Of a stretch of DNA of 56,378 nucleotides, positions 25,531-33,932 are shown piece by piece; position 1 is the first letter of the stretch; each line of letters opens with the position of its first letter. The notes under the pieces are model-generated. The model had not been told where the DNA came from and did not search any database. It saw only the letters and a program-made list of their open reading frames with translations. The position numbers were made by a program, and so were the translations under genes. The stretch covers positions 1 through 56,378 of the forward strand of contig NZ_SLXE01000018.1 of the NCBI RefSeq assembly GCF_004341385.1, given 5' to 3'. This stretch comes from Uruburuella suis. GTDB taxonomy: Bacteria > Pseudomonadota > Gammaproteobacteria > Burkholderiales > Neisseriaceae.

Positions 25531-25611
25531 GAAATCGTCCTCTATAGTTGTTGATAATCGGCGCTGCGATGCGCAAAACGCCAGAATCCGACTGCTTGGA
25601 ATAACAGAAAG

Positions 25612-25617
25612 ATTATA
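25612..25617 (-). promoter_or_regulatory. Candidate -10 box for sucCD
   Basis: A perfect TATAAT on the minus strand gives a leader of about 75 bases. The -35 region is poor. The rest of 25618-25843 holds two widely spaced, oppositely oriented DUS copies (25738-25749 and 25804-25815) and no gene. Confidence 0.4.
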
Positions 25618-25843
25618 GTCGAAATTTAGTCGGAATACACTATTTTGTGCTTCCGAAAGCCGATTTTTATTACTTTCATCAAGCCCAGGCAGCAGCGCGC
25701 CTGCGCTCGGCGGGCAAATGCGCACCTTAAAATATCAGGCCGTCTGAAAGCAATAATCATGCTCGAATCGTTTTATTCAAACCCTGATTTGGCACTAAAT
25801 GCGTTCAGACGGCCTCAGCCAATTACATCGCACAACACCACTA

Positions 25844-26002
25844 GGGTCTGTTCACAATTCATCTCGTGACAATCTTTTGGCTCAAAAACGCGCCTGCCGC
25901 GTTGAAAATGCTCGCAAGGTGTCCAACCTTGCTGCGCTTTTCGCCTTGCAAGCGCGCTTTTGCGCTCAAAATCTTACGCACGGATGAAATGTGAACAGAC
26001 CC
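25844..26002. mobile_element. Family-A MITE, copy 2, intact
   Basis: 159 bp with inverted ends GGGTCTGTTCAC / GTGAACAGACCC and TA on both sides (25842-25843 and 26003-26004). Orientation is opposite to copies 1 and 3. It sits exactly at the stop codon of the small membrane protein gene: the TA plus the first base of the element spell the TAG. Confidence 0.85.
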
Positions 26003-26289
26003 TAGCGGTTAAACGGCAACCACATCCGCGCCAGCACATACATCACCACGCCCGCCACGCCAAGCAGCGCAAACAGCAACCCTTTTTTGCGCGCATTGGG
26101 GCAAAACCAATACACCGCCAGGCTGAAGCTGAAAAACAAGGCCGCCACCACCCACACCAATTGCCGGTCTTTAAAGCGGTTGAGCGTGTAGCTTTCGGTC
26201 ATCATCACATACATCTGCCATAAAGCGGCCAAACACATAGAGATCACGCCGGCGGGCAAAAAGATAATGCCCAATAATTCTTTATTCAT
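26002..26289 (-). CDS. Small membrane protein of unknown function
   Basis: 95 residues with about three hydrophobic segments (7-29, 44-63, 70-91) and a short polar loop between the first two. I do not recognise the family. It sits between the AGE-family gene and sucC, inside the TCA cluster. The start at 26289 has only a weak ribosome binding site. The TAG stop spans the MITE junction; before insertion the sequence would also have read TAG, so the protein end is probably unchanged. Confidence 0.65.
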   Translation of the reverse strand: MNKELLGIIFLPAGVISMCLAALWQMYVMMTESYTLNRFKDRQLVWVVAALFFSFSLAVYWFCPNARKKGLLFALLGVAGVVMYVLARMWLPFNR

Positions 26290-26330
26290 GGTGTGCTTTT
26301 ATTACGAAGGTTGCGCATTATAACGCTGTT

Positions 26331-26372
26331 GCAAAAGGCCGTCTGAAAGAAAATATTCAGACGGCCTTTTGC
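26331..26372. terminator. Terminator after the AGE-family gene
   Basis: GCAAAAGGCCGTCTGAA and its complement form a 17-bp stem with an eight-base loop, 14 bp beyond the stop. Confidence 0.75.
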
Positions 26373-26385
26373 AGCACAAACCCAA

Positions 26386-27726
26386 TCAATCAACGGCCGA
26401 CGATATTTTTACCGCCCGGGTAATGAATGGACCAAACGGCAACAGCGGCAGCATCAACGCTTGAAAAGCATGATAAATATCCGGCTTGCCCGCCCAAATG
26501 CCTTCTGCCGGCAAGTTTTCTGTGTCTAGCTGGTGGTGCCAGCGCCCGGGCGCTTCAATCAAATACCGGTCGGCATAAGCGATAAACTGTTCATACCAAT
26601 AAGAAAATTCACCACCCAAGCCGGTTGCCACATAAGCTTCGGCCAAACCCAAATCCCCCACCGGCGCATCAGCCGCATTCACACCGTCTAAAGCCACCGC
26701 CGCACCAATGGACTCGCACAACACCCAATGCATACGCTCGCGCACAATCGGCACGCCTTGAAAATCGGTGGTATACACAAAACCGGCCGCGCCGTCGCCA
26801 TGCCAGTTGCCGAGCGATTGCCGGAACAAGCCGTAAGCATCGCGCGCATAGTGCTCACCCGCATCAACACCATATTTTTGATTCATTGCCAGCGCATGGC
26901 AAGCTAGGCGTGCCCATTCCAGCGCATGGCCGACCGTGGCACCATAGGGGCGGAACTGGTGGGTTTTGTCGTTTTCGTTGTAATCCCACAGCACCTGCCA
27001 ATGCGCATCAAAATGCTCGGGAATGCGGTAATCGTGCCGGCCGGCCAAATCCAGCACAAAGCCCAATATCGAATTGGCACGCGCCAGCCAACGCGCCGCA
27101 CGCTCATCGTTTGCAGCCACGCCCAACGATAATTGCGCATCAAAAGCGGCCAAACAGGCTTCCACGCTGTGCATATTGGCATTCACGCCGCGATAGGCTT
27201 CGCATTCGCCAAAATCGCGTGAGAAAGATTCGCGCATTTTGCCCGCCCCCACCTCCCAAAAATGACGGTCGATTACGCCGCTGATGGCATTGAATAATTC
27301 ACCGGCACGCTCAATGCCGGCAATCAGGCCGCTGGATGCCGCCAGCAACACAAAAGCATGTGCATAAGCCGTTTTGCGTTCGCCATCCGGTGTGGGCACA
27401 GCATGGCCGGCTGCATCGGGCTGATGATTGATGGCCTCGAAAAAGCCGCCGTGTTGCGGATCTTGAAAGCTGTCCAGCAGGCTGCGGATGCCGTGCTCAG
27501 CCATTTCACGGCAACCTTCCATGCCCATCAGCGCACCGATGCTGTAGATATGGGTCATGCGGCAGCTGATCCAGGCTTGAATCGGCTGGCCGAAATCGGG
27601 CTCACCGTTTTTATCGAGATAGGCAAAGCCCAACGGTTGCCGGGCTTTGCGTGCAAATTCTAGCAAGGCTTCGGCCTGCTCAAGCAGCCATTCACGGTGC
27701 TGCGGGCGTTGTAAAGCGTTCAGCAT
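26386..27726 (-). CDS. AGE-family sugar epimerase/isomerase
   Basis: A 446-residue (alpha/alpha)6-barrel protein of the N-acylglucosamine 2-epimerase superfamily, which includes YihS-type sulfoquinovose and mannose isomerases. Family marks: WISCRMTHIYSIG near residue 55, VGHALEWARLACHAL, GRWHHQLDTE and WAGKPDIYHAFQA, placing His and Arg residues in the barrel. It looks closer to the aldose-ketose isomerases than to GlcNAc epimerase, but the substrate cannot be read. AAAGGAG precedes the ATG. DUS and non-DUS hairpins on both sides make it a separate unit within the TCA cluster. Confidence 0.85.
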   Translation of the reverse strand: MLNALQRPQHREWLLEQAEALLEFARKARQPLGFAYLDKNGEPDFGQPIQAWISCRMTHIYSIGALMGMEGCREMAEHGIRSLLDSFQDPQHGGFFEAINHQPDAAGHAVPTPDGERKTAYAHAFVLLAASSGLIAGIERAGELFNAISGVIDRHFWEVGAGKMRESFSRDFGECEAYRGVNANMHSVEACLAAFDAQLSLGVAANDERAARWLARANSILGFVLDLAGRHDYRIPEHFDAHWQVLWDYNENDKTHQFRPYGATVGHALEWARLACHALAMNQKYGVDAGEHYARDAYGLFRQSLGNWHGDGAAGFVYTTDFQGVPIVRERMHWVLCESIGAAVALDGVNAADAPVGDLGLAEAYVATGLGGEFSYWYEQFIAYADRYLIEAPGRWHHQLDTENLPAEGIWAGKPDIYHAFQALMLPLLPFGPFITRAVKISSAVD

Positions 27727-27745
27727 ATAAAACTCCTTTAAAAAT

Positions 27746-27787
27746 AAAACAAGGCTACCCGAATCTTGCCCCGGATAGCCTTGTTTT
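27746..27787. terminator. Intrinsic terminator after lpdA
   Basis: AAAACAAGGCTA pairs with TAGCCTTGTTTT with further weak pairing; the poly-T lies on the lpdA strand. It is not made of DUS. Confidence 0.75.
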
Positions 27788-27805
27788 CTGTCAAACCAAG
27801 CGGAT

Positions 27806-29236
27806 TTAGCCGTGCAAGGCGCGCTTGTCCACCGCCAAAGCGGCTTCGTGCATTACTTCCGACAAGGTCGGGTGTGCGTGCACAATGCGGGCAATGTCTT
27901 CGCTGCTGGCTTTAAATTCCATGCCCATCACGCCTTCGGCCACCAGTTCAGACACAATCGGGCCTATCATGTGCACACCCAAAATACGGTCGGTTTGGGC
28001 ATCGGCCAACACTTTAACGATGCCTTTTGCCTTGCCCAGCGCCAGCGCACGACCGTTGGGCGCAAAGCCCGACTGGCCTTTTTTATAGGCCACGCCCTCG
28101 GCTTTGAGCTGCTCTTCGGTTTTGCCCACCCAGGCAATTTCAGGGTCGGTGTAGATCACAAACGGAATGGTGTTGAAATCGATATGCGGTTTTTGGCCGG
28201 CAATGCGCTCGGCCACGGCCACGCCTTCATCGCTGGCTTTGTGCGCCAGCATCGGGCCGCGCACCACATCACCGATTGCCCACACGCCCGGCAGGTTGGT
28301 GCGGCAATCACCATCCACTTTGATAAAGCCGCGTTCGTCTTTTTCCAGGCCGACGGCTTCGGTATTCAAACCGGCGGTGTTCGGGATGCGGCCGATAGAG
28401 ATAATGAGCTTGTCGAAGGTTTCGGCTTTCTTTTCGCCGCCCACTTCATAAGCCACGGTAACGCCTTTTTTATCGTTTTTGATTTCATTGAGCTGCACGC
28501 CCAATTCAATCGCCAAGCCTTGCTCTTTGGTAAAGATTTTCAGGGCTTCTTTGGCAATTTGCTGGTCGGCGGCGGCCAGGAAAGTGGGCATGGCTTCGAG
28601 TATGGTCACATCCGAGCCCACGCGCTTCCACACCGAGCCCATTTCCAAACCAATCACACCCGAGCCGATCACGCCGAGCTTTTTCGGCACTTCGGTCAGA
28701 TTGAGCGCGCCTTCGTTATCCAGCACGTTTACATTATCGATTTCCACCAAGGGCAGCGGGCGCGGCACGGAGCCGGTGGCCACAATCACGTTTTTGGCTT
28801 CGATAACGGTTTTTTCGCCGTTGTTGTCCACTTCGATTTGATAGAGATCGCCGTTTTTGCCTTTAAAGCTGCCCTTGCCGAAAAAGCTGGCCACTTTGTT
28901 TTTCTGAAACAGAAATTTCACGCCGCCGGTGAGCTTGGTCACAATGGCATCTTTGCGCTCAACCATTTTGGCCGCATCAAAGGCCAAGCCCTCCACGCTG
29001 ATGCCGTGTTCGGCAAAATCGTGTTGCGCGGTGTGGAAATGCTCGGAAGACTGCAACAGCGCTTTGGAAGGAATGCAGCCCACATTCAGGCAGGTGCCGC
29101 CGAGCGCGGGTGCATCGCCGGCCTTGTTGACGCCCGCATCGATGCAGGCGGTGTTGAAGCCGAGTTGGGCGGCGCGAATGGCGGCGATATAGCCGCCGGG
29201 GCCCGCACCGATAACCACTACGTCAAATTGAGACAT
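27806..29236 (-). CDS. lpdA: Dihydrolipoyl dehydrogenase (E3)
   Basis: A 476-residue flavoprotein that reoxidises the lipoyl group of the 2-oxoglutarate dehydrogenase complex with NAD+. The FAD site GAGPGGYIAAIRAAQLG, the redox disulfide in GGTCLNVGCIPSK, the NAD site GSGVIGLEMGSVW and the active-site HAHPTLSE are all present. The ATG at 29236 is favoured because AAAGG lies six bases upstream. It is separated from odhB by a small lipoprotein gene and two DUS hairpins, so it may be expressed partly on its own. Confidence 0.97.
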   Translation of the reverse strand: MSQFDVVVIGAGPGGYIAAIRAAQLGFNTACIDAGVNKAGDAPALGGTCLNVGCIPSKALLQSSEHFHTAQHDFAEHGISVEGLAFDAAKMVERKDAIVTKLTGGVKFLFQKNKVASFFGKGSFKGKNGDLYQIEVDNNGEKTVIEAKNVIVATGSVPRPLPLVEIDNVNVLDNEGALNLTEVPKKLGVIGSGVIGLEMGSVWKRVGSDVTILEAMPTFLAAADQQIAKEALKIFTKEQGLAIELGVQLNEIKNDKKGVTVAYEVGGEKKAETFDKLIISIGRIPNTAGLNTEAVGLEKDERGFIKVDGDCRTNLPGVWAIGDVVRGPMLAHKASDEGVAVAERIAGQKPHIDFNTIPFVIYTDPEIAWVGKTEEQLKAEGVAYKKGQSGFAPNGRALALGKAKGIVKVLADAQTDRILGVHMIGPIVSELVAEGVMGMEFKASSEDIARIVHAHPTLSEVMHEAALAVDKRALHG

Positions 29237-29276
29237 AATCATCCTTTAACTTTAATATTTGTTTGATGCAATAAAT

Positions 29277-29320
29277 ACAGGCCGTCTGAAACAAGCCTTG
29301 CAGGTTTTCAGACGGCCTGT
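29277..29320. terminator. Terminator after the small lipoprotein gene
   Basis: A 15-bp DUS stem (ACAGGCCGTCTGAAA and complement) with a 14-base loop, adjacent to the stop codon. Confidence 0.65.
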
Positions 29321-29324
29321 GGGC

Positions 29325-29582
29325 TCAGCGTTTGCATGAATACGGGCTCATGTCGCCAAGCTCTTGTTTGGTAATGTTGTTATACACACGAATGGTGGCA
29401 TTGGGATAGGTTTTGCACAATGAATCGCGCGCAATCGGAATGCCGGATCTGCTGCTGTCGAGTGCCATCTGCTTGTTCAGCAGCTGGCCGCGGCTATTGT
29501 AGGCTTGCACGGAATACTCTTTGCCTGCCATGCCTGCGCAAGCGCTCAACATCAAGACGGACAACACAATGGCGTATTTCAT
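29325..29582 (-). CDS. Small lipoprotein of unknown function
   Basis: 85 residues with a lipoprotein signal (MKYAIVLSVLMLSAC, lipid-attached Cys15). The mature part of about 70 residues has two further Cys residues (CKTYP and the C-terminal SYSCKR-like end), which could form a disulfide. AAGGA is six bases before the ATG at 29582. It lies between odhB and lpdA, bracketed by DUS hairpins. No family recognised. Confidence 0.75.
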   Translation of the reverse strand: MKYAIVLSVLMLSACAGMAGKEYSVQAYNSRGQLLNKQMALDSSRSGIPIARDSLCKTYPNATIRVYNNITKQELGDMSPYSCKR

Positions 29583-29601
29583 GTTCATTCCTTTTTAAAT
29601 G

Positions 29602-29636
29602 TTTCAGACGGCCACACATTTTTGAGGCCGTCTGAA
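29602..29636. terminator. Terminator after odhB
   Basis: TTTCAGACGGCC (29602-29613) pairs with GGCCGTCTGAAA (29625-29636); 11-base loop; just beyond the odhB stop. Confidence 0.6.
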
Positions 29637-29643
29637 AAACCGC

Positions 29644-30822
29644 TTACAAATCCAAAAGCAAGCGAGCCGGGTCTTCCAGCGCATCTTTGATGGCCACCAG
29701 CGTCAACACGGCTTCGCGCCCGTCGATAATGCGGTGGTCGTAAGAGAGCGCCAGATACATCATCGGCAACACCACCACTTGGCCGTTTTCAACCATGGCA
29801 CGCTCTTTGGTGGCGTGCATGCCCAAAATGGCCGATTGCGGCGGATTAATGATGGGGGTGGACATCATCGAGCCGAAAGTGCCGCCGTTGGTGATGCTGA
29901 AAGTGCCGCCGGTGAGCTCTTCCAACGCGATTTTGCCGTCTTTGGCTTTCACCGCGTAATCCACAATCGCTTTTTCGATATCGGCAATGCTCATTTGATC
30001 GGCATCGCGCAGAATCGGCACCACCAAACCGCGCGGGCTGCCGATGGCGATACCAATATCGAAGTAACCGTGATACACGATATCGTTGCCGTCGATTGAA
30101 GCATTCACCACCGGATATTTTTTCAGCGCAGCCACAGCGGCTTTTACAAAGAACGACATAAAGCCCAGCTTCACGCCGTGCTCTTTTTCAAATTTTTCTT
30201 TGTATTTGTTGCGCAACTCCATCACCGGCTTCATGTTGACTTCATTAAACGTGGTGAGAATAGCATTTTCATGCTGAGAAGCCAGCAAGCGTTCGGCCAC
30301 GCGGGTGCGCAGGCGGCTCATCGGCACACGCTGCTCGGGGCGCTCGCCGGCAGGCACGGGCGCAGCAGGCGCAGCGGCTTTAGGTGCAGCAGCGGCAGCT
30401 TGCACATCTTCTTTCAACACACGGCCATCACGACCCGAGCCTTGCACGCTGCCCACATCCACGCCTTTTTCGGCGGCTAGCTTGGCAGCGGCGGGCATCG
30501 CCACACCGGCTTGGGCATTGGAAGCCGGCGCTGCGGCTGCAGCCGGTGCGGCTTCGGCAGCAGGCGCGGCCGCTTGGGCTTGGGCTGCGGTGTCAATTTT
30601 GGCCAGCAGCTGCTCGGCCACCACGGTTTCACCGTCTTGGGCAATGATTTCCACCAACACGCCGGCTTGCGGCGAGGGCACTTCCAACACCACTTTGTCG
30701 GTTTCCACATCAATCAGGATTTCATCGCGCGCAACGGCATCGCCGACTTTTTTGTGCCAGCTCATCAAAGTGCCTTCCGACACGCTCTCTGACAATAAAG
30801 GGACTTTAACTTCTACAATCAT
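29644..30822 (-). CDS. sucB: 2-oxoglutarate dehydrogenase E2 (dihydrolipoyl succinyltransferase)
   Basis: A 392-residue E2 core protein. The single lipoyl domain carries Lys43 in DVETDKVVLEV. An Ala/Pro linker leads to the subunit-binding domain (PAAAKLAAEKGVDVGSVQGS), a second Ala/Pro linker, then the catalytic domain ending with SYDHRIIDGREAV, which holds the active-site His. The ATG at 30822 follows GGAG; the longer frame starts in the DUS hairpin. The E1 subunit lies 58 bp upstream. Confidence 0.97.
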   Translation of the reverse strand: MIVEVKVPLLSESVSEGTLMSWHKKVGDAVARDEILIDVETDKVVLEVPSPQAGVLVEIIAQDGETVVAEQLLAKIDTAAQAQAAAPAAEAAPAAAAAPASNAQAGVAMPAAAKLAAEKGVDVGSVQGSGRDGRVLKEDVQAAAAAPKAAAPAAPVPAGERPEQRVPMSRLRTRVAERLLASQHENAILTTFNEVNMKPVMELRNKYKEKFEKEHGVKLGFMSFFVKAAVAALKKYPVVNASIDGNDIVYHGYFDIGIAIGSPRGLVVPILRDADQMSIADIEKAIVDYAVKAKDGKIALEELTGGTFSITNGGTFGSMMSTPIINPPQSAILGMHATKERAMVENGQVVVLPMMYLALSYDHRIIDGREAVLTLVAIKDALEDPARLLLDL

Positions 30823-30844
30823 GTTGTTCTCCAATGGGATGTGT

Positions 30845-30870
30845 GGCCGTCTGAAAAAGCTTTCAGACGG
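30845..30870. terminator. DUS hairpin between sucA and sucB
   Basis: GCCGTCTGAAA pairs with its complement around a short loop in the 58-bp space between two genes of one enzyme complex. It could lower expression of the distal genes. Confidence 0.45.
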
Positions 30871-30880
30871 CATTTGGCGT

Positions 30881-33715
30881 TTAGTTTAAGGTCAGGGCAT
30901 CGTCGATCAGCTGCTTGAGCTGGGCAACGTGTTTGCTCATATAGCCTACAGCAGGCGAAGCGCTGGTCGGGCGGCCGGCAAACGAGAGGGTTTGCGAAGC
31001 ATCCAACACGCGCTCGATGCGGTGGCGGATTTGGTAAAACGCACCCTGATTGCGCGGCTCTTCCTGCGCCCACGTTACTTCTTTGGCATTCGGGTATTTC
31101 GCCAGCTCAGCCTTGATTTCATCATACGGGAACGGATAAAGCTGCTCCACACGCACGATGGCCACATCATCGGCCAAGTTGCGCTCATCGCGCGCTTTGG
31201 CCAAATCGTAATACACCTGCCCTGCACACAGCACCACACGCTTCACGCTGCCGTTATCGGCGCGCTCGGCCACATCACCGATCACCGGACGGAAAGTCGA
31301 ACCTTCAGTGAAATTGCTCAGCGGGCTCATAGAATCTTTAAAGCGCAGCAAGCGTTTCGACATGAAAATCACCAAGGGCTTGCGATAGGAGCGCAAAGCC
31401 TGACGGCGCAGAATGTGGAACATTTGCGAAGCTTCAGACGGCATCACAATCTGCATATTGTCTTCAGAGCACAATTGCAGCCAGCGCTCCAAACGGGCAG
31501 ACGAGTGCTCGGGGCCCTGGCCGTCGTAGCCGTGCGGCAGAATCACGGTCAGGCCGCACAAGCGCCCCCATTTGGTTTCGCCGGACGACAAGAATTGGTC
31601 GATCACCACTTGCGCGCCGTTGGCAAAATCGCCGAATTGCGCTTCCCAAATGGTTAAGCGGTCGGGCGCCGAGCAGGCAAAACCATACTCGTAAGCCATC
31701 ACGGCTTCTTCATTGAGAATAGAATCGATCACAATAAAGCTGGCTTGCTGCTCGCTCATATGGCTCAGCGGCACATAAGCGCCATCATCGCGTTTTTCGC
31801 GGTTTTGATCGTGCAGCACGGCATGGCGGTGCGAGAACGTGCCGCGGCCGGAATCTTCACCGGAAATGCGCACCGGCGTGCCTTTGGTCACCAAGCTTGC
31901 ATAAGCGATGGTTTCGGCCATGCCCCAATCAATCGGCTGCTCGCCGGCGGCCATGGCCTTGCGGCTTTCCAACAGCTTTTTCACCGTATTGTGCAGCGCA
32001 AAGCCTTGCGGCACTTCGGTGAATTTGTCGGCCAAACGCTGGATATCGGCAGCCGGCAAACCGCTGCTCACGGCTTCGCGCCAATCTTGGCCGCTGTATT
32101 TCGACCAATCCACGCGGTGTTTGCTCTCGTAATCGGTCAGGCGGGTTTGCTCAACCTGCTCGCCTTTATCCAACGCTTCGCGGTATTCCTGAATGTAGGC
32201 TTCGGCCTCATCGGCCTTGATCACGCCTTCTTTCAACAATTTGTCGGCATAAAGCGCGCGTGTGCCCGGATGTTGCGACACTTTGCGATACATCATCGGC
32301 TGGGTTAAGAAAGGATCATCGCCCTCGTTATGGCCGAGCTTGCGGAAGCAAACCAAGTCGATCACCACATCTTTATGGAACGCTTTGCGGTAATCCAAAG
32401 CTGCCTGAATCACATAACATACGGCTTCCGGATCATCACCGTTTACATGGAAAATCGGCGCTTCCACCATTTTGGCCAAATCGGTGCAATGGGCGGATGA
32501 GCGCATATCGCGCAAATCAGAAGTGGTGAAACCGATTTGGTTGTTGATGACCAAATGCACGGTGCCGCCGGTGGTGTAGCCGCGCGTTTGCGACAAGTTG
32601 AATGTTGCCTGATTCACGCCCAAGCCGATAAAGGCCGAGTCGCCGTGAATCAACACCGGCAGCACTTGATTGGGGCCGTCATCACCGCGGCGGCGCTGCT
32701 TGGCACGCACCGAGCCTTCCACCACCGGGTTCACAATTTCCAAATGCGAAGGGTTAAACGCCAAGGTAACATGCATGGGGCCGTTGGGCGTGGCCAAATC
32801 GGAGCTGAAACCCATATGATATTTCACGTCGCCGCTGGGCAGCGTGGCTGCGGCCTTGCCTTCGAATTCGGCAAACAAATCACGCGGCAACTTGCCCAAA
32901 GTGTTGACCAACACGTTCAGACGGCCTCGATGCGCCATGCCGATTACCACTTCTTCCACGCCGTCTTTGCCGGCATTTTGAATCAGGTAATTCAAACCGG
33001 CAATGGCGCTCTCGCCGCCTTCTACCGAAAAGCGTTTTTGGCCGACATATTTGGTGTGCAGATAGCGCTCTAACGTTTCGGCAGCAGTGAGCTGTTTGAG
33101 AATACGGCGCTTTTCATCGGCATTGTATTTCGGCGTGGAGAGCTCGGTTTCAAAGCGGCTGCGAATCCAGCGGCGCTCATCGGTATTGGAAATATACATA
33201 TATTCAATACCGATATGGCCGCAATAAGTTTGCTTGAGTTTGCTGATGATTTCGGCCAGCGGCAGGCTGGTATTGCCTGAAAAATCGCCGTCGCCCATGC
33301 TGAATTTCACCGCCATATCGGCATCGGTCAGGCCGTGGTAAGCCGGATCAAGCGCTTCGACATTGCTGGGTGGCACACGGTTGAGCGGGTCGAGCTTGGC
33401 TGCCCCCACACCCTGAATGCGATAGGCAGACATCAGGCGCAATACCGACACCTGTTTTTTCATCAAATTAAAATCAATGCTGCCCGACACGGCAGCAGTA
33501 GCTTTGCGTTTGGCCAGATTAGCGAAAGATTCCTGAATCGGGCGGTGCGCAATATCACGCTCCACCGCGCCGGGCTGTGCCGCTAACTGGGTAAAATATT
33601 GTTTCCAGTGTTCATCCACCGAATTGGGATCGTTGAGGTAGTTTTCGTATAATTCTTCGATATAAGGTGCGTTGGAGCCGAATAAATAAGAAAAGCTCTG
33701 TTTGTCGTCCATCAT
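30881..33715 (-). CDS. sucA: 2-oxoglutarate dehydrogenase E1
   Basis: A 944-residue thiamine-diphosphate enzyme that decarboxylates 2-oxoglutarate and succinylates the E2 lipoyl group. Characteristic segments: the N-terminal LFGSNAPYIEELYENYL, GMAHRGRLNVLVNTLGK, HGDSAFIGLGVNQ, the GDDPEAV thiamine-binding motif and DSGRGTFSHRHAV. Length is typical. It lies 217 bp downstream of gltA; that gap may hold a promoter (TTGTTT and TACTCT 18 bases apart near 33730-33765 on this strand, weak). Confidence 0.97.
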   Translation of the reverse strand: MMDDKQSFSYLFGSNAPYIEELYENYLNDPNSVDEHWKQYFTQLAAQPGAVERDIAHRPIQESFANLAKRKATAAVSGSIDFNLMKKQVSVLRLMSAYRIQGVGAAKLDPLNRVPPSNVEALDPAYHGLTDADMAVKFSMGDGDFSGNTSLPLAEIISKLKQTYCGHIGIEYMYISNTDERRWIRSRFETELSTPKYNADEKRRILKQLTAAETLERYLHTKYVGQKRFSVEGGESAIAGLNYLIQNAGKDGVEEVVIGMAHRGRLNVLVNTLGKLPRDLFAEFEGKAAATLPSGDVKYHMGFSSDLATPNGPMHVTLAFNPSHLEIVNPVVEGSVRAKQRRRGDDGPNQVLPVLIHGDSAFIGLGVNQATFNLSQTRGYTTGGTVHLVINNQIGFTTSDLRDMRSSAHCTDLAKMVEAPIFHVNGDDPEAVCYVIQAALDYRKAFHKDVVIDLVCFRKLGHNEGDDPFLTQPMMYRKVSQHPGTRALYADKLLKEGVIKADEAEAYIQEYREALDKGEQVEQTRLTDYESKHRVDWSKYSGQDWREAVSSGLPAADIQRLADKFTEVPQGFALHNTVKKLLESRKAMAAGEQPIDWGMAETIAYASLVTKGTPVRISGEDSGRGTFSHRHAVLHDQNREKRDDGAYVPLSHMSEQQASFIVIDSILNEEAVMAYEYGFACSAPDRLTIWEAQFGDFANGAQVVIDQFLSSGETKWGRLCGLTVILPHGYDGQGPEHSSARLERWLQLCSEDNMQIVMPSEASQMFHILRRQALRSYRKPLVIFMSKRLLRFKDSMSPLSNFTEGSTFRPVIGDVAERADNGSVKRVVLCAGQVYYDLAKARDERNLADDVAIVRVEQLYPFPYDEIKAELAKYPNAKEVTWAQEEPRNQGAFYQIRHRIERVLDASQTLSFAGRPTSASPAVGYMSKHVAQLKQLIDDALTLN

Positions 33716-33932
33716 GGCTTAAGCCCTTTTTATGTTAAAAATAAAGAGTAGAATCCGCCCTATTTCCAAAACAAACTACTGTTTCTGAAATGTGCTTATT
33801 CTACTCTCCGACTGCCGGGTATCGTTGATGCTTAAAGTTGTTTTACACAACTTCATTAACATATAACATTAAGCCGTCCAAACTGACTACATTTTGTTAC
33901 AAACGGCCGTCTGAAACCTCGGCTGATACTTT

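Noticed and set aside
27746..27787. AGGCTACCCGAA as a foreign-dialect uptake sequence
   Set aside because: It is one base off the Eikenella-type dialect, but it is the arm of an ordinary terminator and occurs once; coincidence is simpler.
27812..29266. A 484-codon open frame on the plus strand over lpdA
   Set aside because: Exact antisense shadow of lpdA, whose motifs are complete on the other strand.
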